DNA of 64,000 nucleotides. Source: CBDCMJ01 sp965218875. Lineage in GTDB: Bacteria; Chloroflexota; Dehalococcoidia; Lucifugimonadales; UBA3495. Both the position numbers and the translations under genes were made by a program. The notes beneath the pieces are model-generated. The model was not told where the DNA came from. It ran no database searches and saw only the letters and a program-made list of their open reading frames with translations. Shown in pieces: positions 15,742 through 23,671 of the stretch. Position 1 is the first letter of the stretch, and every line of letters begins with the position of its first letter. The stretch covers positions 1,798,001 through 1,862,000 of the forward strand of contig OZ244707.1 of the NCBI GenBank assembly GCA_965218875.1. The letters are read 5' to 3'.

Positions 15742-16206
15742 CTACCCTCCTCTGGCCCACCGGGCGAGCGCCTTCTCCGGCGAGGCTATCTCCTCCACCG
15801 AGGTGTAGTAGTAGTCTCGCCAACCCTCCTCGGGCATCCCGGTGAACAGCATCAGGTTCAGCGGGTATTCGTCGCTGTCGGTGACCCGGCGGAAATCGTC
15901 TCGAAACAGAAACGTGGGTTTCTCCAGGGCAACGGCCATGCCCAATTCCACCATCACGCCCTCGTCGGGAGGGACGCCGTTGACCACCGCGAAAATGGCG
16001 TCGGACTCCGCCACGTCGCGGAAGTCCCTTTGGCCTATCCGATAGGCCCAACCGGGCTCGGCAAAGTCCAGTTGGTTGTTTCGGGAGAAGGGCTCCCAAA
16101 CCTCCAGGCCCAACTCTTCCAGCGCTGATACTATCAAGGGCAGCAGCAGCGTCTTCTGCTGGGTGGAGAACCCGTAGGGGTTGGCCAGGTAGACGGTCTT
16201 CTTCAT
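15742..16206 (-). CDS. Nucleoside 2-deoxyribosyltransferase-like protein (154 aa)
   Basis: The N-terminus MKKTVYLANPYGFSTQQ fits the first strand and loop of the family. SDAIFAVVNGVPPDEGVMVELGMAVALEKP contains the usual D...G and the nucleophile-position glutamate (VELG). PLNLMLF near residue 115 is the C-terminal contribution to the neighbouring active site. These enzymes exchange the base on deoxynucleosides or hydrolyse the glycosidic bond in nucleotide salvage. Size is right for the single-domain family. The gene stands alone between the E1-alpha leader and the dnaA leader. Confidence 0.85.
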   Translation of the reverse strand: MKKTVYLANPYGFSTQQKTLLLPLIVSALEELGLEVWEPFSRNNQLDFAEPGWAYRIGQRDFRDVAESDAIFAVVNGVPPDEGVMVELGMAVALEKPTFLFRDDFRRVTDSDEYPLNLMLFTGMPEEGWRDYYYTSVEEIASPEKALARWARGG

Positions 16207-16470
16207 CCGTTCGCATCCGCTTGGGGAGTCCGGCCTATTCAGGTCCGCCGGCGGGCCGGGGCCTTACGGGCGGGTGTGGGTGCGATTGTCCGATTATACT
16301 CCCGGCGCCGTCCGCGTGTTCCCCGCCCCCGTGTTCCAAAGCGCGCCGTCCCGGTACCCGCGGCTGGGATGCCAGGTTTGCCGGCCTCCCCAATCTCCCG
16401 TAACAGAGGACACCATGCGGCTGGTGCTCCAAGGGTTCTACGCCGCCGTCGTCTAGGCCCGGCCCGCGCG

Positions 16471-16500
16471 CCAAGGCCGGCGTTAACGCCGGGGCCTTGG
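16471..16500. terminator. Long GC-rich hairpin in the gap before dnaA
   Basis: CCAAGGCC and GGCGTT pair with AACGCC and GGCCTTGG, with a small bulge. There is no T tract. Within 16207-16877 I see no convincing gene or cluster of DnaA boxes. Confidence 0.4.
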
Positions 16501-16695
16501 ACCACCGAGGGCCGCTGGCGGACCCGCCGCGACCGCTGCGGGCGTCCCCAACGCGGTCGTGGCGAGGGCGCCGGACCTCGCTGACGGCAGTCCCTCCTCC
16601 CGGCCGTCCCGGGCGCTCCACCCGGCGGGGCGGGCCTCGCTATCTGTGCCTGGGCGCGGCGGGGAAATTGGCCGCAAAATTCGTGAAATTCCGAG

Positions 16696-16725
16696 TTGAC
16701 ATGAGGATGTTAGGCGTGAATTAAA
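16696..16725 (+). promoter_or_regulatory. Candidate dnaA promoter
   Basis: A perfect -35 TTGACA (16696-16701) is followed 18 bp later by ATTAAA (16720-16725) as a weak -10. It would give a leader of about 145 nt before the dnaA start at 16878. Confidence 0.5.
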
Positions 16726-16877
16726 GTCTTGCAGTCGAGTTTTCTGCTTCAAGTGGCCGCCGGCTGTGCAGCAAATCCAGGGTGCGATGAGTGGGGCCGG
16801 GCTGGGGCGCCGGGCGTTTGAGCAGTACTTCACATCCCAAGACTAGACCGTACCATTGGCGGGGCGGGGGAGTGAAC

Positions 16878-18287
16878 ATGACACAGTTGGCTGCCGGGGA
16901 GGTGTGGAGGGCCGTACTAGGAGAACTTCAACTACAGTTGCCCCGTTCGATCTTCGAAACTTGGCTCAAGCAGACGGAAGCGGTAAGCTGCGACGCTCAT
17001 GCGATAGTGGTGGAGGCGCCCACTCCCTTTGCCGTCGAGTGGCTGGAGCTTCGCATGTACCAGTCAATCCGCGCGACGGTGGAGAAAATTGCCCAACAGC
17101 CGCTGGACGTCCACTTCAGGGTAAAGCACGGGATAAACCAGCAGCCGGGTCAGGCCTTCAGCATTGACCCAGGGCCCTCCGGCTCTACCGCAGAGGACCT
17201 AAGCCTGGCGGCCCACGGAAGACGCCTGCAGTCCTCCAACCTCAACCCCAAGTACACCTTCGAGTCCTTCGTGGTCGGGCCGTCGAACCACCTGGCCTAC
17301 AACGCGGCCCTGGCGGTCGCCGACGCTCCGGGCCGGGGCTACAATCCCCTGTTCCTATACTCGGGGGTTGGCCTGGGCAAGACCCACCTGCTCCACGCCA
17401 TAGGCCACGTGTGCGTCTCCCGGGGGTTCTCCGTGCTGTACGCCACGTCGGAGCAGTTCACCAACGAGTTCATTTCGGCCATCCGCTACCACACCACCGA
17501 GGAGTTCCGACACCGGTACCGCAGCGTCCAGGTGTTGCTGATGGACGACGTGCAATTCATGAGCGGCAAAGAACAGACCCACGAGGGGTTCTTTCACACC
17601 TTCAACGATCTGCACAATTCGGGCAACCAGGTGGTGGTCACCTCCGACCGTCCTCCCCGGTCCCTGGCCTTGCTGGAAGACCGCATGCGCTCCCGTTTCG
17701 AGTGGGGTTTGACCGCGGACATCCAGCCGCCCAACCTGGAGACCCGCATGGCCATACTGGCGATGAAGGCTGAGCAGCGTGGGATCGTCCTGGCCGGGAA
17801 CGTGGCGGAGTTGATTGCCAAGCGGGTCCAGAAGAACGTACGTGAGTTGGAGGGGTGCCTCAATCGCATCGCCGCCTTTGCTGGGACAACCGGGGCTCTC
17901 ATCACGCTGGAAGCCGCCTCCAAGATCCTGGACGACCTGCTGTCTGACGCGGCCCGGCACGACATCGACCCCCAGCGAATCATCGAGGAGGCGGCGCGGC
18001 ACTACCGATTGTCGGCCCGGGATATCCTGGGCCGCCGCCGCACGCAGAGAATCGCCCTGGCCCGCCAGGTTACCATGTACCTGCTGATCTACGAGCTGGA
18101 GCTGTCTCCCACCCAGGTCGGCCGCCTCCTGGGCGGCAGGGACCACGCCACCGTCATCTACGGCGCGGGGAAGATCAACGGCGAGGTGAATGAGGACGGG
18201 CAGCTTCGGCAGGACGTCTTGGCCATCAAGGAGGCCATCTTCAAGGTGGGCGCGGGTGATACGGCCCAGGCTCCGATCGGTGGATAA
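16878..18287 (+). CDS. dnaA: Chromosomal replication initiator DnaA (469 aa)
   Basis: Binds DnaA boxes and melts the origin. ATG 16878 has GGGGGAG 5 nt upstream. Domain I (1-85: VWRAVLGELQLQLPRSIFETWL), a short variable domain II, AAA+ domain III with Walker A GVGLGKTH (163-170) and Walker B LLMDDVQF (ending about 227), and DNA-binding domain IV with LGGRDHATVIYG near residue 410. The length is normal. It is followed by a degenerate Nudix gene and thiI, not by dnaN, so the classic dnaA-dnaN order is absent. A single DnaA-box-like GGTGGATAA overlaps its stop, which is not enough to call an origin. Confidence 0.96.
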   Translation: MTQLAAGEVWRAVLGELQLQLPRSIFETWLKQTEAVSCDAHAIVVEAPTPFAVEWLELRMYQSIRATVEKIAQQPLDVHFRVKHGINQQPGQAFSIDPGPSGSTAEDLSLAAHGRRLQSSNLNPKYTFESFVVGPSNHLAYNAALAVADAPGRGYNPLFLYSGVGLGKTHLLHAIGHVCVSRGFSVLYATSEQFTNEFISAIRYHTTEEFRHRYRSVQVLLMDDVQFMSGKEQTHEGFFHTFNDLHNSGNQVVVTSDRPPRSLALLEDRMRSRFEWGLTADIQPPNLETRMAILAMKAEQRGIVLAGNVAELIAKRVQKNVRELEGCLNRIAAFAGTTGALITLEAASKILDDLLSDAARHDIDPQRIIEEAARHYRLSARDILGRRRTQRIALARQVTMYLLIYELELSPTQVGRLLGGRDHATVIYGAGKINGEVNEDGQLRQDVLAIKEAIFKVGAGDTAQAPIGG

Positions 18288-18341
18288 CTCCACGTATTTG
18301 GTGCATAACCGGCCGGACCCGGTGAACAACTTGGCGCCGCG

Positions 18342-18809
18342 GTGTTGAAACCCGTAATACGGGCGGTGTCCCTGGCGGCGTACCGGGAGGAGAATGGCCC
18401 CGACATAGTGTTGGTGCTCCGTCCGGCGGACGACCCCGAGTTTCCCGGAATGTGGGGGCTGCCCGCCGCCTCCGTCCGTCCCGGCGAATCGCCCCGCCGG
18501 GCCGCCCGGCGCATCGGCGCCGGCAAGCTGGGGACGTCCCTCGCTGTTGGGCCTCTCCTCCGCGCCGGGCAGCAGCTACGCGACGGCTGCACCCTTCAGA
18601 TGTCCCTCTTCCGGGCAACCCTTTCCGGCGTCTCGCCAGTGCTGCCCGCCGCAAGTGAGGGCGCCGGCGGGGCCACCCTGTACGCCGGCTGGCGCTGGGG
18701 CCGTCCCGAAGAATTACGCGGTACGGCGCTCCAGGTCTCCCTGTGCAGCCGGCTTCTGCTGGAGCACCTGGGCGCGTGGGCCCCTGACGGGTGTAAGATG
18801 TCCTCATGA
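18342..18809 (+). CDS. Degenerate Nudix-fold protein (155 aa)
   Basis: A GTG at 18342 is the probable start, with a TTG one codon later. FPGMWGLPAASVRPGESPRRAARRIG aligns with the start of a Nudix box, where G, E and R positions survive. The key REUxEE residues are replaced by RRIGAG, so metal binding and hydrolysis are unlikely. The fold may be kept for nucleotide sensing or binding, or the protein may be decaying. Its stop overlaps the thiI start as ATGA, implying translational coupling. The function is unknown. Confidence 0.65.
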   Translation: MLKPVIRAVSLAAYREENGPDIVLVLRPADDPEFPGMWGLPAASVRPGESPRRAARRIGAGKLGTSLAVGPLLRAGQQLRDGCTLQMSLFRATLSGVSPVLPAASEGAGGATLYAGWRWGRPEELRGTALQVSLCSRLLLEHLGAWAPDGCKMSS

Positions 18810-20002
18810 ATTCCCCAATGAATTCCCAAGTGATCGTCAAGACCCACGAGTTGGCTCTCAAAGGCAAGAACCGGCCCTGGTTCATGCGCCGGCTGCTGAA
18901 TAACCTGCGCAAGGCCACCTCGGAGGCCGGCGTGACCTCCGTTTGGCAGGAGCACATGATGATCGGGCTGACCCTCAACGACGAGGACGCGTGGCCGGCG
19001 GTGCGGAGCCGGGTGGAGCAGTGCTTCGGCGTAGCCAAGTTCTTCAAGGCCTACACTGTGCCTCGGGACTTGGCGGGGGTAAAAGAGGCCCTGCCCGCCC
19101 TCATGGAGGGTAAGCGGTTCGACTCGTTTTGCGTTCGGGCCAACCGGGCCGACAAGACGTTCCTTACCAAGTCCGAGGAGATCAACCGCGACCTGGGCGA
19201 CTACGTCCGGACCTTCACCGGGGCCCGGGTGGACCTGACCAACCCGGACCTGCAGATCTCCCTGGACGTGCTGCCCAAGGCCACGTACGTCCACTTCGAC
19301 GAGGTGCGGGGGCACGGCGGCTTGCCCGTAGGCGTGAGCGGCGACGTGACCTGCATGTTGTCCGGGGGCATCGATTCTCCGGTGGCCGCCTGGCAGATGA
19401 TGAAGCGCGGCTGCCGCGTGCACTTCGTCCACTTTCACAGCTACCCCCTGGTGGACCGGTCGTCCATAGAGAAGGCCATGGACCTGACCCAGCACCTGAC
19501 CCGGCACCAGTACCGGTCCAGCCTGGCCCTCGCGCCCCTGGGAGACATCCAGAAGACCATCATAGTGGCCACGCCCCCGGCCTACCGGGTGATACTGTAC
19601 CGGCGTTTCATGCTGCGTATCGCCGAGGCCCTGGGCCGGACCTGGGGCGCCAAGGCCATTGTTACCGGGGAAAGCTGCGGGCAGGTTAGTTCTCAGACGC
19701 TGGACAACATCGCCGTTATCGATAAGGCGGCCGACAGCCCGGTGCTGCGGCCTCTCATCGGGTCCAACAAGGAAGAGATCGTCAACCTGGCCCGGGCCAT
19801 CGGCACCTTTCCCATATCCGTGCAGCCGGACCAGGACTGCTGCAGCCTGTTCGTGCCCCGGCATCCGGAGACCCATGCGCAGCCCGCCGTGGTGGCCGAG
19901 ATGGAATCGAAGCTGCCCGTAGCCGAGTTGGTCCAAGCGGCGCTGGACGCCGCCGAGGTGAGGAAGTACGCCTTTCCGGGGGATGAGGGACCGGTCACCT
20001 GA
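18806..20002 (+). CDS. thiI: tRNA 4-thiouridine synthase ThiI (398 aa)
   Basis: Adenylates U8 of tRNA and inserts sulfur to make 4-thiouridine; in some organisms it also supplies sulfur for the thiazole of thiamine. An N-terminal ferredoxin-like and THUMP region (about 1-170, with FCVRANRADKTF and DLTNPDLQISLDV) is followed by the PP-loop SGGIDSP (186-192) and a conserved GESCGQVSSQTLDN. The C-terminal rhodanese domain of E. coli ThiI is absent, as in many bacteria that use a dedicated sulfur donor. The DQDCCSLFVP segment is typical. The start overlaps the upstream stop (ATGA). Confidence 0.93.
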   Translation: MNSPMNSQVIVKTHELALKGKNRPWFMRRLLNNLRKATSEAGVTSVWQEHMMIGLTLNDEDAWPAVRSRVEQCFGVAKFFKAYTVPRDLAGVKEALPALMEGKRFDSFCVRANRADKTFLTKSEEINRDLGDYVRTFTGARVDLTNPDLQISLDVLPKATYVHFDEVRGHGGLPVGVSGDVTCMLSGGIDSPVAAWQMMKRGCRVHFVHFHSYPLVDRSSIEKAMDLTQHLTRHQYRSSLALAPLGDIQKTIIVATPPAYRVILYRRFMLRIAEALGRTWGAKAIVTGESCGQVSSQTLDNIAVIDKAADSPVLRPLIGSNKEEIVNLARAIGTFPISVQPDQDCCSLFVPRHPETHAQPAVVAEMESKLPVAELVQAALDAAEVRKYAFPGDEGPVT

Positions 20003-20020
20003 GGGAGGGCCATCTATTGA

Positions 20021-20160
20021 GTAATTATCTCAAAACTTCGCCGCTTTTAACCGTTCGCCCTGTGAGTAATTATCTCAAAACTTCGCTGCTTTTAACCGTT
20101 CGTCCTGAGCGCAGCGGAGTGGAGCCGGAGGCGGAACGCAGCGCAGTCGAAGGACCGGTT
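20021..20160 (+). mobile_element. Two nested left ends of MITE family 1, right end replaced
   Basis: GTAATTATCTCAAAAC occurs at 20021 and again at 20066, each after TGA. The second copy runs through the palindromic centre (to about 20157) and then joins ttctccttaagtctaaacag, which is the right half of the 112-bp family at 24088-24199. It is therefore a chimera of two repeat families. Confidence 0.65.
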
Positions 20161-20197
20161 CTCCTTAAGTCTAAACAGTTACCACTTAATTGTCGGT

Positions 20198-20450
20198 CTT
20201 TACAATTCCGCCCGACCGTCCCACCCCCGTCATTCCGCGGGAGCACCCACCCCTGTCATTCCGCGGCCGCGAAGCGGCGAGGAATCTACAATGCATAGCT
20301 GCCAGCCCCGGCCGCTGGTGATGGGGCGCCCGGCGTTCCCCCATCTTCATCCGCATACGTGGCCTTCACAAGGCCATTAGTAATTCTGAGCCTGCCGAAG
20401 AATCTCAGCTGCCATGGAGAGACCCTTCACTTCATTTAGGGTGACAACTA
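20198..20450 (+). repeat. About 250-bp dispersed repeat, copy 1
   Basis: From ggtctttacaattccgcccg through gcggcgaggaatctacaatgc to the ctgccgaagaatctcagctg block. It is repeated nearly exactly at 22155-22403 and in part at 25490-25570. No coding signal. Confidence 0.7.
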
Positions 20451-20451
20451 A

Positions 20452-20643
20452 ATAATTATCTCAAAACTTCGCCGCTATTAACCGTTCGTCCTGAGCGAAG
20501 CGGAGTGGAGCCGGAGGCGGAACGCAGCGCAGTCGAAGGACCGGCGCCGGGGAGACCCTTCGACTCCGCTGTGCTGCGCTCAGGACGAACGTAGGAAACC
20601 ACCAGCAGTGACCTGCAAGTCCTTCTTGATTTGAGATAGTTTC
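20452..20643 (+). mobile_element. MITE-like family 1, 192-bp full copy
   Basis: Same ends as 6344-6535. Flanks are TAA on the left and TGA on the right. Same orientation as all other copies in this window. Confidence 0.75.
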
Positions 20644-20699
20644 TGAGTAGCCGGCACCCCCTTGCCAAGGAGGGACTTGTCGCCTGAGGGACGGCGGCT

Positions 20700-21788
20700 A
20701 TGGCGAAGGACCGGGCGTCAACGGCGGAAGACGGTCTCCCCACCGTCAGTCAGCCCAGGCGGAAGCGCCTGCTGGAAGACCTGCTTCGGGACGTGTCCCG
20801 GAGCTTCTACCTGACGTTGCGGGTGCTGCCTTCCGGCCTGCGGCAGCCGGTGGGTTTGGGCTACTTGCTGGCCCGTGCCGCCGACACCATCTCCGATTCC
20901 AAGAGCATACCTCCCGAAAGGCGCCGGGAGTGCCTCGCGGCTTTCCTGGCGCAGGTCAAAGGTCCGGCCCGTATGGAGGCGCTCCGTGGCGTCACCCAGG
21001 CGTTGGACGCCGGGGCGCCGCTTCCCAAGGAGCGCAGCCTGATGGCGGCCATGCCGGAGGCTTTTTCCTTGCTGGAGGCCACGCCGGAGCCCGATCGCGG
21101 CCTGGTGCGCTCCGTGGTCACCACGCTCATCCGGGGAATGGACGAAGACCTGGCCAACTTCCCGGCGGAAGACTCGGGCCTGGTCGGGTCGCTGGCGGAC
21201 CCAGCCGCCCTGGACCGGTACGCCTACCTGGTGGCGGGCTGCGTGGGGGAATTCTGGACCGAGATTAGCATGGCCCATCTCCGGGCCCTGCGTGGCTGGG
21301 ACCGGGATGACATGGCCCTGGCCGGCGTCGGCTTCGGCAAGGCGCTGCAGTTGACCAACGTGCTGCGGGACGTGCCCGGCGACCTCCGCATGGGCCGCTG
21401 CTACCTTCCCCGCTCGGACCTGTCCCGCCTGGGACTGTCGGCGGAGGAGCTGATGGACCCCGGCCGGGGAGGTGACGCCCGGCCCCTGCTGGTGGAGTGG
21501 GTGAACCGGACCCTGGACCACTACCGCACCGCCGAAGGATACCTGCAGGCTATCCCGCGCCGCTGCCTTCGCCTTCGACTGGCGGTGCTTTGGCCCATTC
21601 TCATCGGGCTTGCCACCTTGGCTCTCCTGGCGCAAAATCCCCGATGGCTGGACCCCGCCCATCCTTCCCGGGTGAGCCGAGGCTGGGTGTACCGCACCTT
21701 GGTCTTGTCCTGGCCCGCGGCCTATTCGAACCTGTTGCTGGGATGGTGGATCGGCCGGCTGCGCCGGCGGGTGGAGAAGGCCCTGTAG
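20700..21788 (+). CDS. Squalene/phytoene synthase family protein, squalene-synthase type (362 aa)
   Basis: Condenses two prenyl diphosphates head to head. SRSFYLTLRVLP (33-44) opens the enzyme core. The two Mg-diphosphate motifs are D62xxxD66 (DTISD) and D224xxxD228 (LRDVPGD), with LAGVGFGKALQLTN between. Two hydrophobic segments near the C-terminus (about 290-310 and 330-350) suggest membrane anchoring, like squalene synthase. Hopanoid squalene routes can also use HpnCDE, so farnesyl-diphosphate farnesyltransferase is the best but not the only reading. The stop lies in a 61-bp tandem repeat. Confidence 0.85.
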   Translation: MAKDRASTAEDGLPTVSQPRRKRLLEDLLRDVSRSFYLTLRVLPSGLRQPVGLGYLLARAADTISDSKSIPPERRRECLAAFLAQVKGPARMEALRGVTQALDAGAPLPKERSLMAAMPEAFSLLEATPEPDRGLVRSVVTTLIRGMDEDLANFPAEDSGLVGSLADPAALDRYAYLVAGCVGEFWTEISMAHLRALRGWDRDDMALAGVGFGKALQLTNVLRDVPGDLRMGRCYLPRSDLSRLGLSAEELMDPGRGGDARPLLVEWVNRTLDHYRTAEGYLQAIPRRCLRLRLAVLWPILIGLATLALLAQNPRWLDPAHPSRVSRGWVYRTLVLSWPAAYSNLLLGWWIGRLRRRVEKAL

Positions 21789-21925
21789 GGGCCCAGGGCT
21801 ACCGTTCTGGTGGCCTTCCGCCTACGAGCTAGGCTCGAAGGCCCTGTAGGGGCCCAGGGCTACCGTTCTGGTGGCCTTCCGCCTACGAGCGCTAGGCTCG
21901 AAGGCCCTGTAGGGGCCCAGGGCTG
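21776..21925 (+). repeat. 61-63 bp tandem repeat spanning the squalene synthase stop
   Basis: Units begin at 21776, 21837 and 21900 (gaaggccctgtaggggccca...). The first two are full and the third is partial. The gene's TAG is in unit 1. Confidence 0.8.
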
Positions 21926-21935
21926 CCGCATTTGA

Positions 21936-22008
21936 AAATATTCTGGCCAGCCATCGGCAAAATCGGCATCTTTCGAGGGAATTTCCTGGCTTAATCGCTC
22001 CTGCGCTA
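21936..22008 (+). repeat. About 75-bp dispersed repeat, copy 1
   Basis: Shares catcggcaaaatcggnat and ggcttaatcgctcc with about 25827-25908. No coding content. It ends directly at the next MITE left end. Confidence 0.6.
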
Positions 22009-22009
22009 A

Positions 22010-22155
22010 GTAATTATCTCAAAACTTCGCCGCTTTTAACCGTTCGTCCTGAGCGAAGCGGAGTGGAGCCGTAGGCGGAACGCAGCGCAGTCGAAGGGCC
22101 TGTCCTGAGCCAGTCGAAGGGCCGGTTCTCCTTAAGTCTGAACAGTTACCACTTA
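22010..22155 (+). mobile_element. MITE family 1 left half fused to family 2 right half
   Basis: The left end follows TAA at 22007-22009. The right end of family 1 is missing and ttctccttaagtctgaacag follows, as in the chimera at 20066. It leads into the 250-bp repeat copy 2. Confidence 0.65.
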
Positions 22156-22403
22156 ATTGTCGGTCTTTACAATTCCGCCCGACCGTCCCACCCCTGTCAT
22201 TCCGCCCGACCGTCCCACCTCTGTCATTCCGCGGCCGCGAAGCGGCGAGGAATCTACAATGCATAGCTGCCAGCCCCGGCCGCTGGTGATGGGCCGCTCG
22301 GCGTTCCCCCATCTTCATCCGCATACGTGGCCTTCACAAGGCCATTAGTAATTCTGAGCCTGCCGAAGAATCTCAGCTGCCGTGGAGAGACCCTTCACTT
22401 CAT
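22155..22403 (+). repeat. About 250-bp dispersed repeat, copy 2
   Basis: Near-duplicate of 20198-20450. It is cut by the IS element whose left end starts at 22407. Confidence 0.7.
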
Positions 22404-22406
22404 TTA

Positions 22407-23306
22407 GAGCTCCTAACAATATGACGTGAGGTTATCTTGGGGTTTTGGGCTAGTTGGCTGTAGCTTTCCCTTGTGAGGAGGGGAAGTTGATGGTGAAACC
22501 ATTGGTAGACGATGAACTATGGCAACTGGTCCAGCCCTAGCTGCCGCCGCCAAAGCCCCGCCGGTGGCGTTACCCTGGCCGCAAGCCTTTGACGAACCGC
22601 CAGGCGCTGACGGGAATCATGTTTGTCCTGAAGAGCGGCATCCCCTGGGAAATGTTGCCCAAGGAAATGGGATGCGGCTCGGGCATGAGCTGTTGGCGCC
22701 GCCTTCGAGACTGGCAGGAAGCCGGGGTCTGGCAGAAGCTTCATGAACTATTGCTCACCAAACTACGACAAAGGGACCGCATCGACTGGTCTCGAGCAGT
22801 GGTGGATAGCGCCCCCATCCGAGCGGTGGGCGGCGGGGGGAAAAACTGGGCCCAATCCTACTGACCGGCGCAAGCTGGGGAGCAAACACCACCTGATTAC
22901 CGACGCCCAAGGAATCCCCCTGGCCGCCATCCTGACGGGAGCTAATCGTCATGACGTGACCCAGTTGCTGCCCTTGGTGGAGGCCATTCCACCAGTTCGG
23001 GGCCGGCGAGGGCGGCCTCGCCGGAGACCGGACCAGGTTCAAGGAGACCGAGCTTATCACTCGGAGCCGCACAGAGAGGCACTGCGCTCGCTGAGGATCG
23101 AGCCGGTCTTGGCCCAACGCTTCACCGAGCACGGCAGCGGCCTCGGAATCTATCGTTGGGTGGTTGAGCGAACCCTGGCTTGGGTGCATCAGTTCCGCAG
23201 GTTGCGCATCCGCTATGAGCGGCGAGCCGACATCCATGAAGCTTTCCTCTCCCTCGGGTGTTCCGTTATCTGCCTGAGACGGTTGCATTCATTCTGTTAG
23301 GGGTTC
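22407..23306 (+). mobile_element. IS5-family (IS427/IS1031-like) insertion sequence, 900 bp
   Basis: The ends read GAGCTCCTAACA (22407-22418) and, inverted, GAACCCCTAACA (from 23306), matching at 10 of 12 bases. TTA flanks both sides (22404-22406 and 23307-23309), as expected for the TNA targets of this group. The flanking repeats do not rejoin across the element, so later rearrangement is possible. The right end directly abuts a MITE family 1 copy. Confidence 0.85.
22490..23300 (+). pseudogene. IS5-family transposase, two-frame and with an internal TAG
   Basis: Frame 1 starts at ATG 22490 (MVKPLVDDELWQLVQP), hits TAG at 22538-22540, then continues LPPPKPRRWRYPGRKPLTNRQALTG in the same frame to a stop at 22864. 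Frame 2 continues from the G-rich/A-rich run near 22833 (GGKTGPNPTDRRKLGSKHH) to 23300. The catalytic residues are VVDSAP (first D), LVEAIPP/GDRAYHS (second D) and the RYERR...E region. Two-frame transposases with frameshifting occur in IS5 subgroups, but here a +1 shift is needed. With the extra TAG, this copy is probably inactive. Confidence 0.8.
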
Positions 23307-23309
23307 TTA

Positions 23310-23501
23310 GTAATTATCTCAAAACTTCGCCGCTTTTAACCGTTCGTCCTGAGCGAAGCGGAGTGGAGCCGGAGGCGGAACGCAGCGCAGTCGAAGGACC
23401 GGCGCCGGGGAGACCCTTCGACTCCGCTGTGCTGCGCTCAGGCCGAACGTAGGAAACCACCAGCAGTGACCTGCAAGTTCTTCTTGATTTGAGATAGTTT
23501 C
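23310..23501 (+). mobile_element. MITE-like family 1, 192-bp full copy with TTA flanks
   Basis: GTAATTATCTCAAAAC to GATTTGAGATAGTTTC, with TTA at 23307-23309 and 23502-23504. The left TTA is shared with the IS5-family element. Confidence 0.8.
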
Positions 23502-23671
23502 TTAGTAATTTCGATTATCGCAGCGTGAGCCTGGACTCCGGCGGGCTCCCCCTTCCTTCAAAACTCACGACACTTTCCCCTTGCGCCCTCCGATGACCCC
23601 TCCCTACGCTGTTAGTAGGCAGCTATTAGCGCCCTGCCAAATCTAACCGCCACTGAGGCCCATGGCTCGAA

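Noticed and set aside
16207..16877. RNase P RNA, SRP RNA or another ncRNA in the gap before dnaA
   Set aside because: No conserved core (such as GAGGAAAGTCC or GGAAGCAGCC) was found on either strand.
18270..18320. Possible origin marked by a DnaA box at the end of dnaA
   Set aside because: Only one 8-of-9 box (GGTGGATAA) overlaps the stop; no cluster and no AT-rich stretch was found.
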